From: Morella rubra
Taxonomy: Eukaryota > Streptophyta > Magnoliopsida > Fagales > Myricaceae
Direction: 5' to 3'
DNA length: 64,000 nt
NCBI GenBank assembly: GCA_003952965.2
Contig: CM025851.1
Span: 32,981,440 to 33,045,439, forward strand
Positions 36,143 through 47,230 of this stretch are shown one piece after another. The notes beneath the pieces are model-generated. The model saw only the letters and a list, made by a program, of their open reading frames with translations. It did no database searches and was not told where the DNA came from. The translations under genes and the position numbers were made by a program. How positions within the stretch are numbered: position 1 is the first letter of the stretch; each line of letters starts with the position of its first letter.

Positions 36143-39100
36143 CCAGTCCGAGGGAGAGGTGATGTATTGATCAAGAGAAAAGATGGAGATCATGCTTTCG
36201 TCTCCAATGTCTACTATGTGCCAGACATGAAGACCAACATATTGAGCCTCGAACAATTGGTGGAGAAAGGCTACACAATTAAACTCAAAGATATGCAGCT
36301 GACAATTACAGACACTAGAGGGAAGATGGTCACTCGAGTCCAAATGGCAAAGAACAGGATTTTTCCTCTCGCAATTCAGCATGATACGCCAAGGTGTCTA
36401 AGCGCTATCATCAACAACAAAGATTGGTTGTGGCATCTAAGGTATGGACATCTCAATTTTGAAAGCCTGAAGCAACTGGGAAATAAGAAGATGGTGAATG
36501 GCTTGTCCAACATCCACCACCCAAATGAGATGTGTGAAAGTTGTGTTCTCAACAAGCAACATAGAAATGCCTTGGGAAAGCAGGTTAATTGGAGAACAAC
36601 CATGCCACTTGAATTAGTACATACAAATGTATGTTGTCTATTGAAGCCAATTTCAAATGGACAAAATCGATACTTCCTCACCTTCATCGATGAATATAGC
36701 AAGAAGACTTGGGTCTATTTTCTCAAGGTGAATTCAGAAGTATTTGGCATCTTCAAAGAGTTCAAAGCTCTTGTGGAGAGGCAAAATGGCTATCGCATCA
36801 AGACTCTGCGATTAGATCAAGGAGGTGAATACACAACAGGTGTTTTCCAAGAATTCCTTAAGCACAAGGAATCAAACATCAATTTACACCAGCCTACACT
36901 CCCCAGTTGAATGGTGTGGCTGAAAGGAAGAACGACACTATCCTTAACATGGCCAGAAGCATGTTGAAGAATAAAGATATGCCCAAGAGTTTCTAGGCTG
37001 AAGTAGTGTTATGTGCAGTTTATCTACTCAACAGATGTCCTACCAAAAGGTTAGATGCAAAGACTCCACAAGAAGCTTGGAGTGCTTACAAGCCCAACGT
37101 GAGTCATCTTAGAGTATTTGGCTCTATTGCTACACCAAGATCCCAGAAGTAAGACGAACCAAGCTTGAAGATAAAGGAGAGAAGTGTATTCTTGTTGGAT
37201 ACGGTGACAGAACAATGGGATATCAGCTATACAATCCCATCACCAAGAAAGTGATTTTCAATAGGGATGTCATTTTTGAAAAAAATGAATCCTGGAAATG
37301 GGACGGAACTGAAGCCTCAAGAAGCTCAGAATTAATCCTTGAAGGAAAAGAGCCAGTAGAGATAGAGAAGTAGAGCCACAAGAACTCAAAGATCAACAGA
37401 CATCTCCACATGGTTTCCCTTCACCACAGAGGTATGAAGCTCCATTATACGAGCAGGGTGAGCAACAACTCCCTCAACAAAAGTTACAGATTAAGTACCA
37501 CCTCCAATTGAAGAGCCTCAACCAAAAAGGTCTGGAAGAGGTTGCCCATTGATTCCGTCAGGGAGATATCCAGAATCAGACTATATTCTGTTCAGTTATG
37601 ATGGGGAGCCAGAAACTTTCCAGGAAGCTCAGACTCACACAGACAAAGAAAAATGGATGCAAGCTATGCATGAAGAAATGAGTTCTTTGCAGAAGAACCA
37701 GACCATGAGTTGGTTAGACTTCCCAAAGGAAAGAAAGCACTGAGAAACAAATGGGTGTTGAAGCTGAAGAAAGATAGCAGTGGAAAGATTGTGAAGAACA
37801 AAGCTCGACTGGTCATCAAAGGATTTCAACAAAAGAAAGGAATCAACTTTGACGAGATTTTCTCACTAGTAGTAAAGATGACCTCAATTCAAATAATACT
37901 CAGATTGACAGCAAGTTTAAACTTGGAGCTTGAATAGATGGATGTGAAGACAACATTTCTTCATGGAGATTTAGAGAAAGAAATCTACATGGAATAGCTG
38001 GAAGGATTTGAAGTTACAGGGAAAGAGCATTTGGTCTACAATTTGAAGAAAAGTCTCTACAGCCTCGAGTAAGCACCGAGACAGTAGTACAAGAAGTTTG
38101 ATTCCTTCATGGTGGGTCATGATTACAAATGGACAGCGGCATATTAGTGTGTATATATTCGTAGATTCCCAAATGGTAACTTTGTTATACTCTTATTATA
38201 TGTTAATAATATGCTGATTATTGGTCAAGATGCTAGTATGATCAGAAGACTCAAGGAAGAATTATCCAAGTCCTTTGACATGAAGGACTTAGGTGCTGCT
38301 TAACAGATTCTTGGCATGCAGATCTTCCGAGACAGGAAAGCCAAAAAGTTATGGTTATCACAAGAGAAGTATGTTGAACAGGTGATTAGCAGATTCAACA
38401 TTGAAAATGCCAAGCCAGTCACAACTCCATTACCAAATCATTTCAAGCTGCACAAACATTCATGTCCCTCCTCGAGGAAAGAGATGGAAGAAATGGAAGC
38501 AATCCCCTACTCATCAGCGATAGAAGTCTAATGTATGCAATGGTTTGTACAAGACCTAACATTGCTCGTGTTGTAGGTGTTGTGAGCGGATTTCTCTCGA
38601 ACCCAGGAAAGAGAACACTGGGAAGCAGTCAAGTGGATCCTCAGATACCTGAAGGGTACACTGAAGCTATGTTTATGTTTCGGGAAAGCAGAACCAGTCT
38701 TGGAAGGATATACAAATCAGATATGGCAGGTGATCTTGACACAAGAAAGTCTACATCTAGTTATCTTTTCACTTTCGTGGGGGAGCTATTTCATGGCAGT
38801 CAAAACTACAAAGTGCATTGCTTTATCTACAATAGAAGCAGAGTACATTGCCACAGCAAAAGCTGGGAAGGAAATGTTGTGGTTAAAACGGTTTCTCCAA
38901 GAACTTGGACTCATGCAGATAGAGTAAAAGTGCATTGTGATAGTCAGAGTGCTCTGGATTTGAGCAAGAACTCAATGTACAATGATCGCACAAAGCATAT
39001 CGACATTCGCTATCATTGGATACACGAGGTGATGGATCAACAACTATTGAAACTTGTGAAGATCCACACACATGAGAACCCTGCTGACATGTTAACCAAG

Positions 39101-39164
39101 ATATTCACAAGAGAGAAGCTTGAGCTATGCAGGAACATAGCTCGCATGGACACCAACTGAAGAG
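36143..39164 (+). mobile_element. Ty1/copia element, 3' part: integrase, reverse transcriptase, RNase H (decayed)
   Basis: The gag-pre-integrase region is continuous with 20724 and includes NVYYVPDMKTNILSLEQL and the HHCC finger (WHLRYGH to CESC). The integrase core follows, with FLTFIDEYSKKTWVYFLKV and RLDQGGEYTT; the usual first catalytic Asp in HTDV is Asn (HTNVC). Reverse transcriptase pieces include RNKWVLKLKKDSSGKIVKNK and KARLVIKGFQQ. RNase H runs from CIALSTIEAEYIATAKAGKE to VHCDSQSALDLSKN and RTKHIDIRYHWIHE, ending in TGA near 39160. There are stops at 36994, 37371, 37935, 37995, 38070, 38085 and 38144, and a frameshift near 36855. The element is dead. Confidence 0.92.
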
Positions 39165-39523
39165 TGTTAGATTGAATTCTTCTCCTATATATATGAATAT
39201 AGAGGGGGAGAATTGAAAGTTCCATAACCATGCTGCCAACTTGCCCATATCCTATCCATGCAAGTTGCCAACTTGCCCTTATCCAACTTGAACCTTATCC
39301 TCTTCCCAAAAACCTACAACTAGCCAACTTGCGTTTATCCCCTCTCCCCTATAAATAGACATGTAGAGCATGAAGAAAAATTGCACTAGGCGAGCATTAG
39401 AGAGAAGAGAAATAGAGAGAGAGTGTGATTGTAAGGAGCTGTTATTGTTGTTATGTCAATAAGAGTTTTCCTTCCAAAGTAGGTCTCGTTTCTATTTTTT
39501 TTTTCATTCATGTTTTCCCAACA
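39165..39523 (+). repeat. Probable 3' LTR of the copia element
   Basis: Begins TGTTAGATTG just after the polyprotein stop and ends CCCAACA, so it has TG..CA ends. It contains a TATA-like tataaata at 39350-39357 and a purine-rich gagggggagaat at about 39199. No matching 5' LTR is in the window, so the left limit rests on the TG and on position alone. Confidence 0.65.
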
Positions 39524-40065
39524 AGGCTCACGATTTATTTCTAAAATTGGGATATTGTGCAGAAATGTAGGAGAAGCAGCACGCTTTTTGTAACCCCAAA
39601 ACCTCAATCCAACATTATAGCAAAGAAAACAAAAATTATATAGGGCTTACCATTAATGTGGCCACAACAGCAACTCAAAATCCCCACATTCTTGACTAGA
39701 AGATGGAACCTAACAGAATACAAAATCAAACAAAAAATGTTAGTAAATCGAGCGAAAGGCCATATAGAGAGAGAGAGAGAGAGACAGAACCAGCGAGATG
39801 AGTGATGTAGCATTGAGTTGAGGGAGAGAGCCAGCGTGGAGAGTGGAGAGTGACCGAGAGATTTCGAAGGAGAGGATTTGAAATGGGGGGTTTTGAAACG
39901 TCAAATGATTTTTTGAATTGTGAAGGGATTTTAAAGCAATAGTTATACCTCGCAAGTGTGGTTGCACGTAAATTATAGTGGTCTGACTGGTACAGATGTG
40001 GAGACAAAAAAGAGGATGGACGCGCGCCTGACTCGCTCAGCAAAGAGGCGAGCCGACGACAGAGA
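39524..40065. other. Non-coding spacer with (GA)n tract
   Basis: A (ga)n run near 39766-39784 and moderately GC-rich sequence. The long minus-strand open frame here spans the inverted repeat and simple sequence and has no domain. It may contain the flank of the repeated-exon gene's intron. Confidence 0.4.
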
Positions 40066-40315
40066 GTCTCATATACGATAATATGCACGTTTTTGGGGTT
40101 TGGATTCAGTCCAGACCGTACAAGTCCAGACGCATCCAGACCCGCGGTCGAGATTAAATCCCATGAAATGGATGACTGAGAGGCCTCATTAAATGACGTG
40201 GAGGCCTCTCTGTCATCCATTTCGTGGGATTTAATCCAACCGCAGGTCTGGACCGTACGGTCTGGACTAAATCCAAACTCATGCCAAAAGACGTGCATAT
40301 TATCGTACATGAGAA
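40066..40315. repeat. Inverted repeat, ~110-bp arms, at the edge of the segmental duplication
   Basis: The left arm (40066-40181) and right arm (40198-40315) pair through cgataatatgcacgt, tttggatt, agtccagaccgta, attaaatccca and gaaatggatgac. The loop is about 16 bp. Only the right arm is represented in the second duplication unit (from 43352). It is a foldback MITE or a palindromic rearrangement junction. Confidence 0.8.
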
Positions 40316-40441
40316 TTTATTTAATGTTTTTTAATAAATATTTTCAACCAAAAAAAATATTTTTTTATCAAAGGAAAAAGGGAAAAAAAAATATTTGTTT
40401 TGATGAAAATAAGATAGAAAAGAAAAGTAAAGGAAAATTAT

Positions 40442-40570
40442 TGTCAGTGGTTGCTCTAGAAGATGATGATTCAGCTTGGGAAAAATGAATCGCGTTTGGT
40501 ACTAATATTGCAGTACTTGTTTCCACAGCGATCTCTTCGGTTGCCGCTAGTTCTGTAATTAATGGCATGC
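40442..40570 (-). CDS. Repeated-exon gene, exon A (unit 1), donor lost
   Basis: 129 nt, phase 1 at both ends, acceptor gatacag. Reads MPLITELAATEEIAVETS then AIHFSQAESSSSRATTD. The donor base at 40441 makes AT where the unit-2 copy has GT, so this exon probably cannot splice normally. The peptide is Ser/Thr/Glu-rich with no recognised domain. Confidence 0.5.
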
Positions 40571-40908
40571 CTGTATCACAAAAAATAACATGTTGTGAAT
40601 AAAAGGAGCAGTACTAGCCTTAACAGTATGAGAAAGCAAATTGTGAGACATTTCTTCACGTTCTAAACAGCTAAATGCCTCGCCTAGCTTTTAGGCTAAA
40701 GTAAACATATATATATATTAGGGGGAACAATATCCATTTGATGAAAATTATATGAAAAAACAAAAACAAAAGTTAAATATGTAGAGCGTGAATTCGAATC
40801 CCTATTGTTACTAAACAAATTCTTGACTTACCATTTCACATATAGGGTGGATGCCTCGAATAAAATTAACAGAAAATTAATATAAAAAAGAAAGTAAAAC
40901 AAATTTAC

Positions 40909-41025
40909 TGCTAGTCGCCAAATTTGCCCTGGAAGTTGAGGATTCACATTGGGTAATATGAGCCAGGTTCGGTAAACTTGATTCCTGAGTGATATCTTCG
41001 GTTGTTGCTGGTTCTGTCGGTATTC
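40909..41025 (-). CDS. Repeated-exon gene, exon B (unit 1)
   Basis: 117 nt, phase 1 at both ends, acceptor aaattcag and donor GTAAATT both intact. Reads IPTEPATTEDITQESSLPN then LAHITQCESSTSRANLATS. Clearly homologous to exon A (T-E-I, H-I, Q-x-E-S-S-x-S-R-A). Confidence 0.55.
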
Positions 41026-41240
41026 CTGAATTTTGAAGAATAACATATTGTGTGAATTATAGCCTTAAAAGCAAGAGAAATAAACCCATGGTGACACGTC
41101 CTTTCCTCAGATTGAAATTTGCTACAAGCCTCACCTTATAATTAAGTTAAATATGTAGATTTCCAGTCAATAAAGAATTAGGGTAAAAAAAGATTTGTTT
41201 GATGAAAATACTATATATATATAAACATCGACAAAATTAC

Positions 41241-41313
41241 TGTCAGTCGCCAAATTTGTCCTCGAATAAGTTGATAATATAGCTTGGAAAAAATGAAGTA
41301 CTGGTTTTGATAA
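41241..41313 (-). pseudogene. Repeated-exon gene, decayed exon C (unit 1)
   Basis: Acceptor gtatag and donor GTAATTTTG persist, but the length (73 nt) breaks the phase-1 pattern. Only the end, STYSRTNLATDS in one frame, resembles exon B (SSTSRANLATS). Confidence 0.4.
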
Positions 41314-41926
41314 CTATACGAAGAAGCAATTTTTTGTGAGTTCCACAATTAAACACTACTTGCTCCTATCGCTACATTCTAAAGTATTAATGTTAAGACT
41401 GAACTATTACTCAAGGTGTAATCATAGAGCCTGACATGAAATAGGACCCAAATGTATTCATTCTCAAACAGGAAAAAAAATAAATAAATAAATACACATT
41501 TTCAAACAAGAGATTAGCAATTGAAATATATAATGAAATTACCTTATCCTCCTCAATCCACCACTTATACACTATCACCATCAAGTTCCTGCTATTGAAT
41601 TATTTCTAATATGCCTTCTCTAATATCTAAAACATCGAAACAGTCATTGCTTTAAAAAAAATTGGAAAATAACTGAGATTAAAAAGAAATTTTGGAAATT
41701 CCAGTTTTATGTGATGGAAGTTCAAGGTAGCCCTAAAAATTGTACCCTTTCAACGGTATATTATTTGATAATTGAGTTATTAAATTGGTAGTTAGGGAGT
41801 GACAATCAACATTTCTTGTAGTGATAAAGTACCTTAAGGTAGCAAATTAAAAAGATAAAATATGTGTACTATGAAAAAAAACTATTAATTAAGGCAGAAA
41901 ATAAAGGAAATGGAAAAGAAAATCAC

Positions 41927-42055
41927 TGTCAAATGCCGAATTTATGCTGGAAGGAGATGATTCCGCTTGAGGAACATGGGCTGGGCTTGGCAAAGTACTT
42001 GATTCCACACCGATACTACTTATATCTGCCACTTGTTCCGTAGCCATATTCCCAT
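41927..42055 (-). CDS. Repeated-exon gene, exon D (unit 1), acceptor lost
   Basis: 129 nt, phase 1. Reads MATEQVADISSIGVESSTL then PSPAHVPQAESSPSSINS. Donor GTGATT is intact. The acceptor dinucleotide (42056-42057) is AT where unit 2 has AG. Confidence 0.5.
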
Positions 42056-42508
42056 ATGTAAGAATTAAATCAACTTTGTGAGTTAAAAGTACGCATGTAG
42101 TACTGGTCTTGAAGAAAGCCAATTAGGAAGCTCTCAAGTATGGCTCAACGGGAAGGAATTCACAGCCTTAAACTGAGAAATCAAAGTGACGTGAGTCCTA
42201 TCTCAACATTTAAAACATAACCATGCACGAGACCTAACGATTATTGTTGATCATCCAAACTGTAGTACGTTGCATTGACTAGAAAGACTACGGCAAAAGA
42301 AATGATATTGAGATTTTATTAGCGAAACGATTTGGATATTTCAAGCCCTCAAGAGGACATCTTTGAAACGGGATAATATTTGATGGCTAAATGATGAAAC
42401 CAATAGATGCGAAGTAAGGACGATGATTCTACATGAATAAGTGTAAGGTAGACAACAATAAAATATAGGTATAATGAAAACTAATCAGGCGAAGAAAAAA
42501 AACGTTAC

Positions 42509-42622
42509 CAGCGTCAAATGCTGCGTTTGTCTGGGAAGTCGGCGATTCGGCTTGAGAAACTCGAGCTGGGCTTCTGCCTGGCAAACTTGATTCCACTACA
42601 ATACTTATTTGTTCCATTTATT
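42509..42622 (-). CDS. Repeated-exon gene, exon E (unit 1), with a stop
   Basis: 114 nt, phase 1, acceptor gccccag and donor GTAACG intact. Reads MEQISIVVESSLPGRS then PARVSQAESPTSQTNAAFD. In the phase used by the other exons, a TAA lies just before the Met. Either the exon is dead or this Met is a start codon. Confidence 0.45.
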
Positions 42623-42917
42623 CTGGGGCATATGTTAGTAAAGTAACTTTTTGCCTGTTAAAATCTGTACACAATCCTTTAAAAGTAAGAGGAATCAAGT
42701 TATGGGACCTATATATCTTTACACCCTAAAATATATACGACTACCAAAATTTATAAAACATAACAAATAATCGCGTAATTTGAAAAATCCCATGAAGACA
42801 ACTGTTTTTTTTTTTTGCTTGTTTTGATGGGTCTTGGCGCCATATTGGTCCCCTTAACCCTCTAATGTCGTTTTTACATATGATTTCAACTGTAAACAGC
42901 ACTTGGAATCTCACTCC

Positions 42918-43351
42918 ACCTTGGTGGTGTGCCTGCACCCGAGAGAATATTAGCGCTGCACATCGCAACAGTACTTCATTCTCAATGATGTTACCACTGA
43001 TGCAGAGGGATGCAGACAAGTCCTACACCGGATGCTCACAAAGGGGTGGCAGCGAGCCACCCCGCAACTCTTATGAACACAGAGATTGGTGGCCAAACGC
43101 CACTGACAGCTGAAGACTATTTGAGCCCACTTCAATATATCAACAAAGGAAGGAAGGAAGAAGCGGTTTCTGATTATGATGGGCATGAACGCTTAGAAAT
43201 TTTTATTAGATGCAACTGCGAATAACAGAGTACATAGTGTCATTGCCAAAGAAGTGAAAGAGTGAGAATGTTAAGAAAAGAAACAACAATATATAAGCAA
43301 CGGGAGGACTACAAAATCCAGTCTGACAACTGCACAGACATGCCAATTTTC
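42918..43351. other. Unit-1 segment with no counterpart in unit 2
   Basis: Follows the point matching the left edge of hAT copy 2 and ends where unit 2 begins. Moderately GC-rich. No exon of the repeated type was recognised, and the open frames on both strands lack domains. Confidence 0.5.
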
Positions 43352-43538
43352 CTGTACGGTCTAGACTGAATCCAAACCCTTACCTAAAGATGTGCATATT
43401 ATTGTATATGATAATTTATTTAATGTTTTTTAATAAATATTTTCAACCAAAAAAAAGTATTTTTTTGTCGAAGGAAAAAGGGAAAAAATATTTGTTTTTA
43501 TGAAAATAAGATAGAAAAGGAAAGTAAAGGAAAATTAC

Positions 43539-43667
43539 TGTCAGTGGTTGCCCTAGAAGATGATGATTCAGCTTGGGAAAAATGAATCGCGTTTAGTACT
43601 AGACTTGGAGTGCTTGTTTCTACAGTGATCTCTTCGGTTGCTGCTGGTTCTGTAATTAATGGCATAC
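43539..43667 (-). CDS. Repeated-exon gene, exon A' (unit 2)
   Basis: 129 nt, phase 1, acceptor gatacag and donor GTAATT both intact. Reads MPLITEPAATEEITVETS then AIHFSQAESSSSRATTD. This is the intact version of exon A. Confidence 0.55.
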
Positions 43668-43982
43668 CTGTATCACAAAAAATAACATATTGTGAATAAA
43701 AGGAGCAGTACTAGCCTTAAAAGTAAGAGAAAGCAAATTGTGAGACATTTCTTCACGTTCTAAAGAGCTAAATGCCTCGCCTAGCTTCTAGGCTAACGTA
43801 AACATATATATAAAGGGGGAACAATATTCATTTGATGAAAATTATATGAAAAAAGAAAAACAAGAACAAAAGTTAAATATGTAGAGCGTGAATTCGAATC
43901 CTTATTGTTACTAAACAAATTCTTGACTTACCATTCCACATATAGGGCGGATGCCTCTAATAAAATTAACAGAAAATTTAAA

Positions 43983-44019
<37 letters not shown>

Positions 44020-44027
44020 AAATTTAC

Positions 44028-44144
44028 TGCCAGTCTCCAAATTTGCCCTGTAAGTTGAGGATTCACATTGGGTAATATGAACCAGGTTCGGTAAACCTGA
44101 TTCCTGAGTGATATCTTCGGTTGCTGCTGGTTCTGTCTGTATTC
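44028..44144 (-). CDS. Repeated-exon gene, exon B' (unit 2)
   Basis: 117 nt, phase 1, acceptor aaatttag and donor GTAAATT intact. Reads IQTEPAATEDITQESGLPN then LVHITQCESSTYRANLETG. Confidence 0.55.
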
Positions 44145-44360
44145 CTAAATTTTGAAGAATAACATATTGTGTGAGTTATAGCCTTTAAAAGCAAGAGAAA
44201 TAAACCCATGTTGACACGTCCTTTCCTCAGATTGAAAGTAGCTACAAGCCTCACCTTATAATTAAGTTAAATATGTAGATTTCCAGTCAATAAAGAATTA
44301 GGGTAAAAAAAGATTTGCTTGATGAAAATACTATATATATATAAACATCGACAAAATTAC

Positions 44361-44433
44361 TGTCAGTCGCCAAATTTGTCCTCGAATAAGTTGATAATAT
44401 AGCTTGGAAAAAATGAAGTACTGGTTTTGATAA
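44361..44433 (-). pseudogene. Repeated-exon gene, decayed exon C' (unit 2)
   Basis: Same length and sequence as exon C (73 nt), so the decay preceded the duplication. Confidence 0.4.
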
Positions 44434-45049
44434 CTATACGAAGAAGCAATTTTTTGTGAGTTCCACAATTAAACACTACTTGCTCCTATCGCTACATTCT
44501 AAAGTATTAATGTTAAAGGCTAAAATATTACTCAAGCTGTAATCATAGAGCCTGACATGAAATAGGACCCAAATGTATTCATTCTCAAACAGGAAAAAAT
44601 AAATAAATAAATACACATTTTCAAACAAGAGATTAGCAATTGAAATATATAATGAAATTACCTTATCCTCCTCAATCCACCCTCATTATACACTATCACC
44701 ATCAAGTTCCTGCTATTGAATTATTTCTAATATGCCTTCTCTAATATCTAAAACATCGAAACAGTCATTGCTTTAAAAAAAAATTGGAAAATAGCTGTGA
44801 TTAAAAAGAAATTTTGGAAATTCCAGTTTTATGTGATGTAAGTTCAAGCTAACCCTAAAAATTGTACCCTTTCAAAGGTATATTATTTGATAATTGAGTG
44901 ATTAAATTGGTAATTAGGGAGTGACAATCATAACATTTCTTGTAGTGATAAAGTACCTTAAGGTAGCAAATTAAAAAGATAAAATATGTGTACTATGAAA
45001 AAAACTATTAATTCAGGCAGAAAATAAAGGAAATGGAAAAGAAAATCAG

Positions 45050-45178
45050 TGTCAAATGTCGAATTTCTGCAGGAAGGATATGATTGCGCTTGAGGAATAT
45101 GGGCTGGGCTTGGCAAAGTACTTGATTCCACACCGATACTACTTGTATCTGCCACTTGTTCCGTAGCCATATTCCCAT
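45050..45178 (-). CDS. Repeated-exon gene, exon D' (unit 2), donor lost
   Basis: 129 nt, phase 1. Reads MATEQVADTSSIGVESSTL then PSPAHIPQAQSYPSCRNS. Acceptor ttacag is intact. The donor is CT (45048-45049) where unit 1 has GT. Confidence 0.5.
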
Positions 45179-45631
45179 CTGTAAGAATTAAATCAACTTT
45201 GTGAGTTAAAAGTACGCACGTGGTACTGGTCATGAAGAAAGACAATTAGGACGCTCTCAAGTATGGTTCAACGTATGGGAAGGAATTCACAGCCTTAAAC
45301 TGAGAAATCAAAGTGACGTGAGTCCTATCTCAACATTTAAAACATAACCATGCACGAGACTTGACGATAGTTGTTGATCATCCAAACTGTAGATGTACAT
45401 TGCGTTGACTAGAAAGACTACGGCAAAAAAAAATGATATTGGGATTTTATTAGCGAAACGATTTGGATATTCCGAGCCCTCAAGAGGACACCTTTGAAAC
45501 GGGATAATATTTGATGGCTAAATGATGAAACCAATAATTGCGAAGTAAGGACGATAATTCTACATGAATAAGTGTAAGGTACAATAAAATATAGGTATAA
45601 TGAAACTAAACAGGTGAAGAAAAAACATTAC

Positions 45632-45745
45632 TAGTGTCAAATGTTTCGTTTGTCTGGGAAGTCGGCGATTCGGCTTGAGAAACTCGAGCTGGGCTTCTGC
45701 TTGGCAAACTTGATTCCACAACAATACTTATTTCCATTTGTACGT
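45632..45745 (-). CDS. Repeated-exon gene, exon E' (unit 2), acceptor lost
   Basis: Reads MEISIVVESSLPSRSPARV then SQAESPTSQTNETFD without the stop seen in unit 1. The acceptor gccccag of unit 1 is gccccaa here; donor GTAATG is present. The upper limit is approximate. Confidence 0.45.
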
Positions 45746-47024
45746 TTTGGGGCATATGGTCGTAAACTTTTTGCCTGTTAAAATCTGTACACAAAAATCT
45801 GTACACAAGCCTTAGAAGTAAGAGGAATCAAGTTATGGGACCTATCTCTACACCCAAAAATACGACTACCAAAATTTATAAAACATAACAAATAATCGCG
45901 TAATTTGAAAAATCCCATGAAGACAGCTGCTTTTTTTTGCATGTTTTGATGGGTCTTGGCGCCATATTGGTCCCCTTAACCCTCCAATGTCGTTTTTACG
46001 TATGATTTCAACTGTAAACAGCACTTGGAATCTCACTCCACCTCAGAGGCGGAACCACATGGGGGGCGCCCTGGGCAGCAGCCTCCCTTAGTTTTGGAAA
46101 AACTAAAGAATTTTTTTTTTTTTTTTTTTTTGTAATGTTTTTGTCCCAGCCCCCCCCCCCCCCTTCTTTTAGTTAGCCCAGCCTTTTTTCCTTTTACGTT
46201 TCACCTCTGTTTTTTTTTTAAAAAAAAAAAAAAAAAAATCTGCAAAGCTTCTCCCTCACGGCTCACTGTCACGCGTGCATCTCTTTCTCAGTCTTGCGAC
46301 TCCTGCCCCACCATTTCTCCCTGCTCCCGCCGTCTCCCTCTCAGCCTCCCCCTCTCTTCCACAGCTCTCTCTCTCTCTCTCTCTCTCTTTGGGCACCGAA
46401 TCTCTCTCACCAAGGTCTGGGTATTGGGCAAGGTATGTTTAGCTTTGTATCTATTTGACTATTTCTCTCGTGTGTTGACTGTTAATGCTTGTAGTTGTAG
46501 GAAATTTCTTCTCTAATCTCTATTGCGTATTGAAATTTCACTTATATATTCACCTATTCACCTATTCGTATTTTCAATATGGTTTTATACATGATTAATT
46601 AGCACTTCTTCTATGTTTTCTATAGCACAGTTGTTACGTATGTCTGTTTTCAATTTTTAAAAATTTCTCTTTTTCTTTAACTATTCTCTTGTAATGGTAA
46701 CAAACCGAGAAGAAATGCAAGGTTGAGTGATAAATTGGAATTTGTGTTTCTCTCCTAAATGTCCATTTTGCAAAGTGACATCTCAATTTAGGGGATATTC
46801 TCTCGGATGAACTGTATTCACAATGGATTGTTTTCAATTTTTTTAAATTTACAAATCGAGAAGTTAATTTATCAATGGCGTGGAGGTGTAAGTGTCGTTG
46901 CTATATTGTTTTTTCAGGTTAAATTTGGAGCTCAAATTTTGCTGGGTGGTGGGCTTATTCAGGTAATTTGTATCCTAAACCCTATTAAAAATTTATAAAA
47001 TGATTCAGTGGATTATTGGAAGAT

Positions 47025-47230
47025 GGTTTTTGTGAATTATTGGAGATTAGAGGTCAGGGCTTATGTTGGTTTTTGTGAATTGTTGGAGATTGGAGGTCAG
47101 GGCTTATGTTGGTTATGTTGATTTTTGTGAATTGTTGGAGATTGGAGGTCAGGGCTTATGTTGGTTCTGTTGGTTTTTGTGAATTGTTGGATATTGGAGG
47201 TTAGGGCTTATTTATGCTGGTTTTGTTGGT
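47025..47230. repeat. Minisatellite in the hAT leader intron
   Basis: Four units of about 42-55 bp built on tttttgtgaattgttggaga, then ttggaggtcagggcttatgt. Copy 1 has only one or two units at about 25910-25980, so the array changed after the two hAT copies separated. Confidence 0.85.

Larger units (their letters stand above)
40253..42917. repeat. Segmental duplication, unit 1
   Basis: Collinear with 43352-46043 at high identity; the offset drifts only from 3097 to 3123 bp along its length. It contains exons A-E of the repeated-exon gene. The sequence continues unbroken past the point where unit 2 meets the hAT element. Confidence 0.93.
43352..46043. repeat. Segmental duplication, unit 2
   Basis: Second copy of 40253-42917. 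It stops exactly at the first base of the hAT element at 46044 (both copies read actccacct up to this point). It includes a poly-A tract of about 35 bp (43984-44018) that is short in unit 1. Confidence 0.93.

Noticed and set aside
39726..40310. 194-codon minus-strand open frame
   Set aside because: It spans one arm of an inverted repeat, a (GA)n tract and unrelated sequence, and shows no domain or homology to the neighbouring exons.
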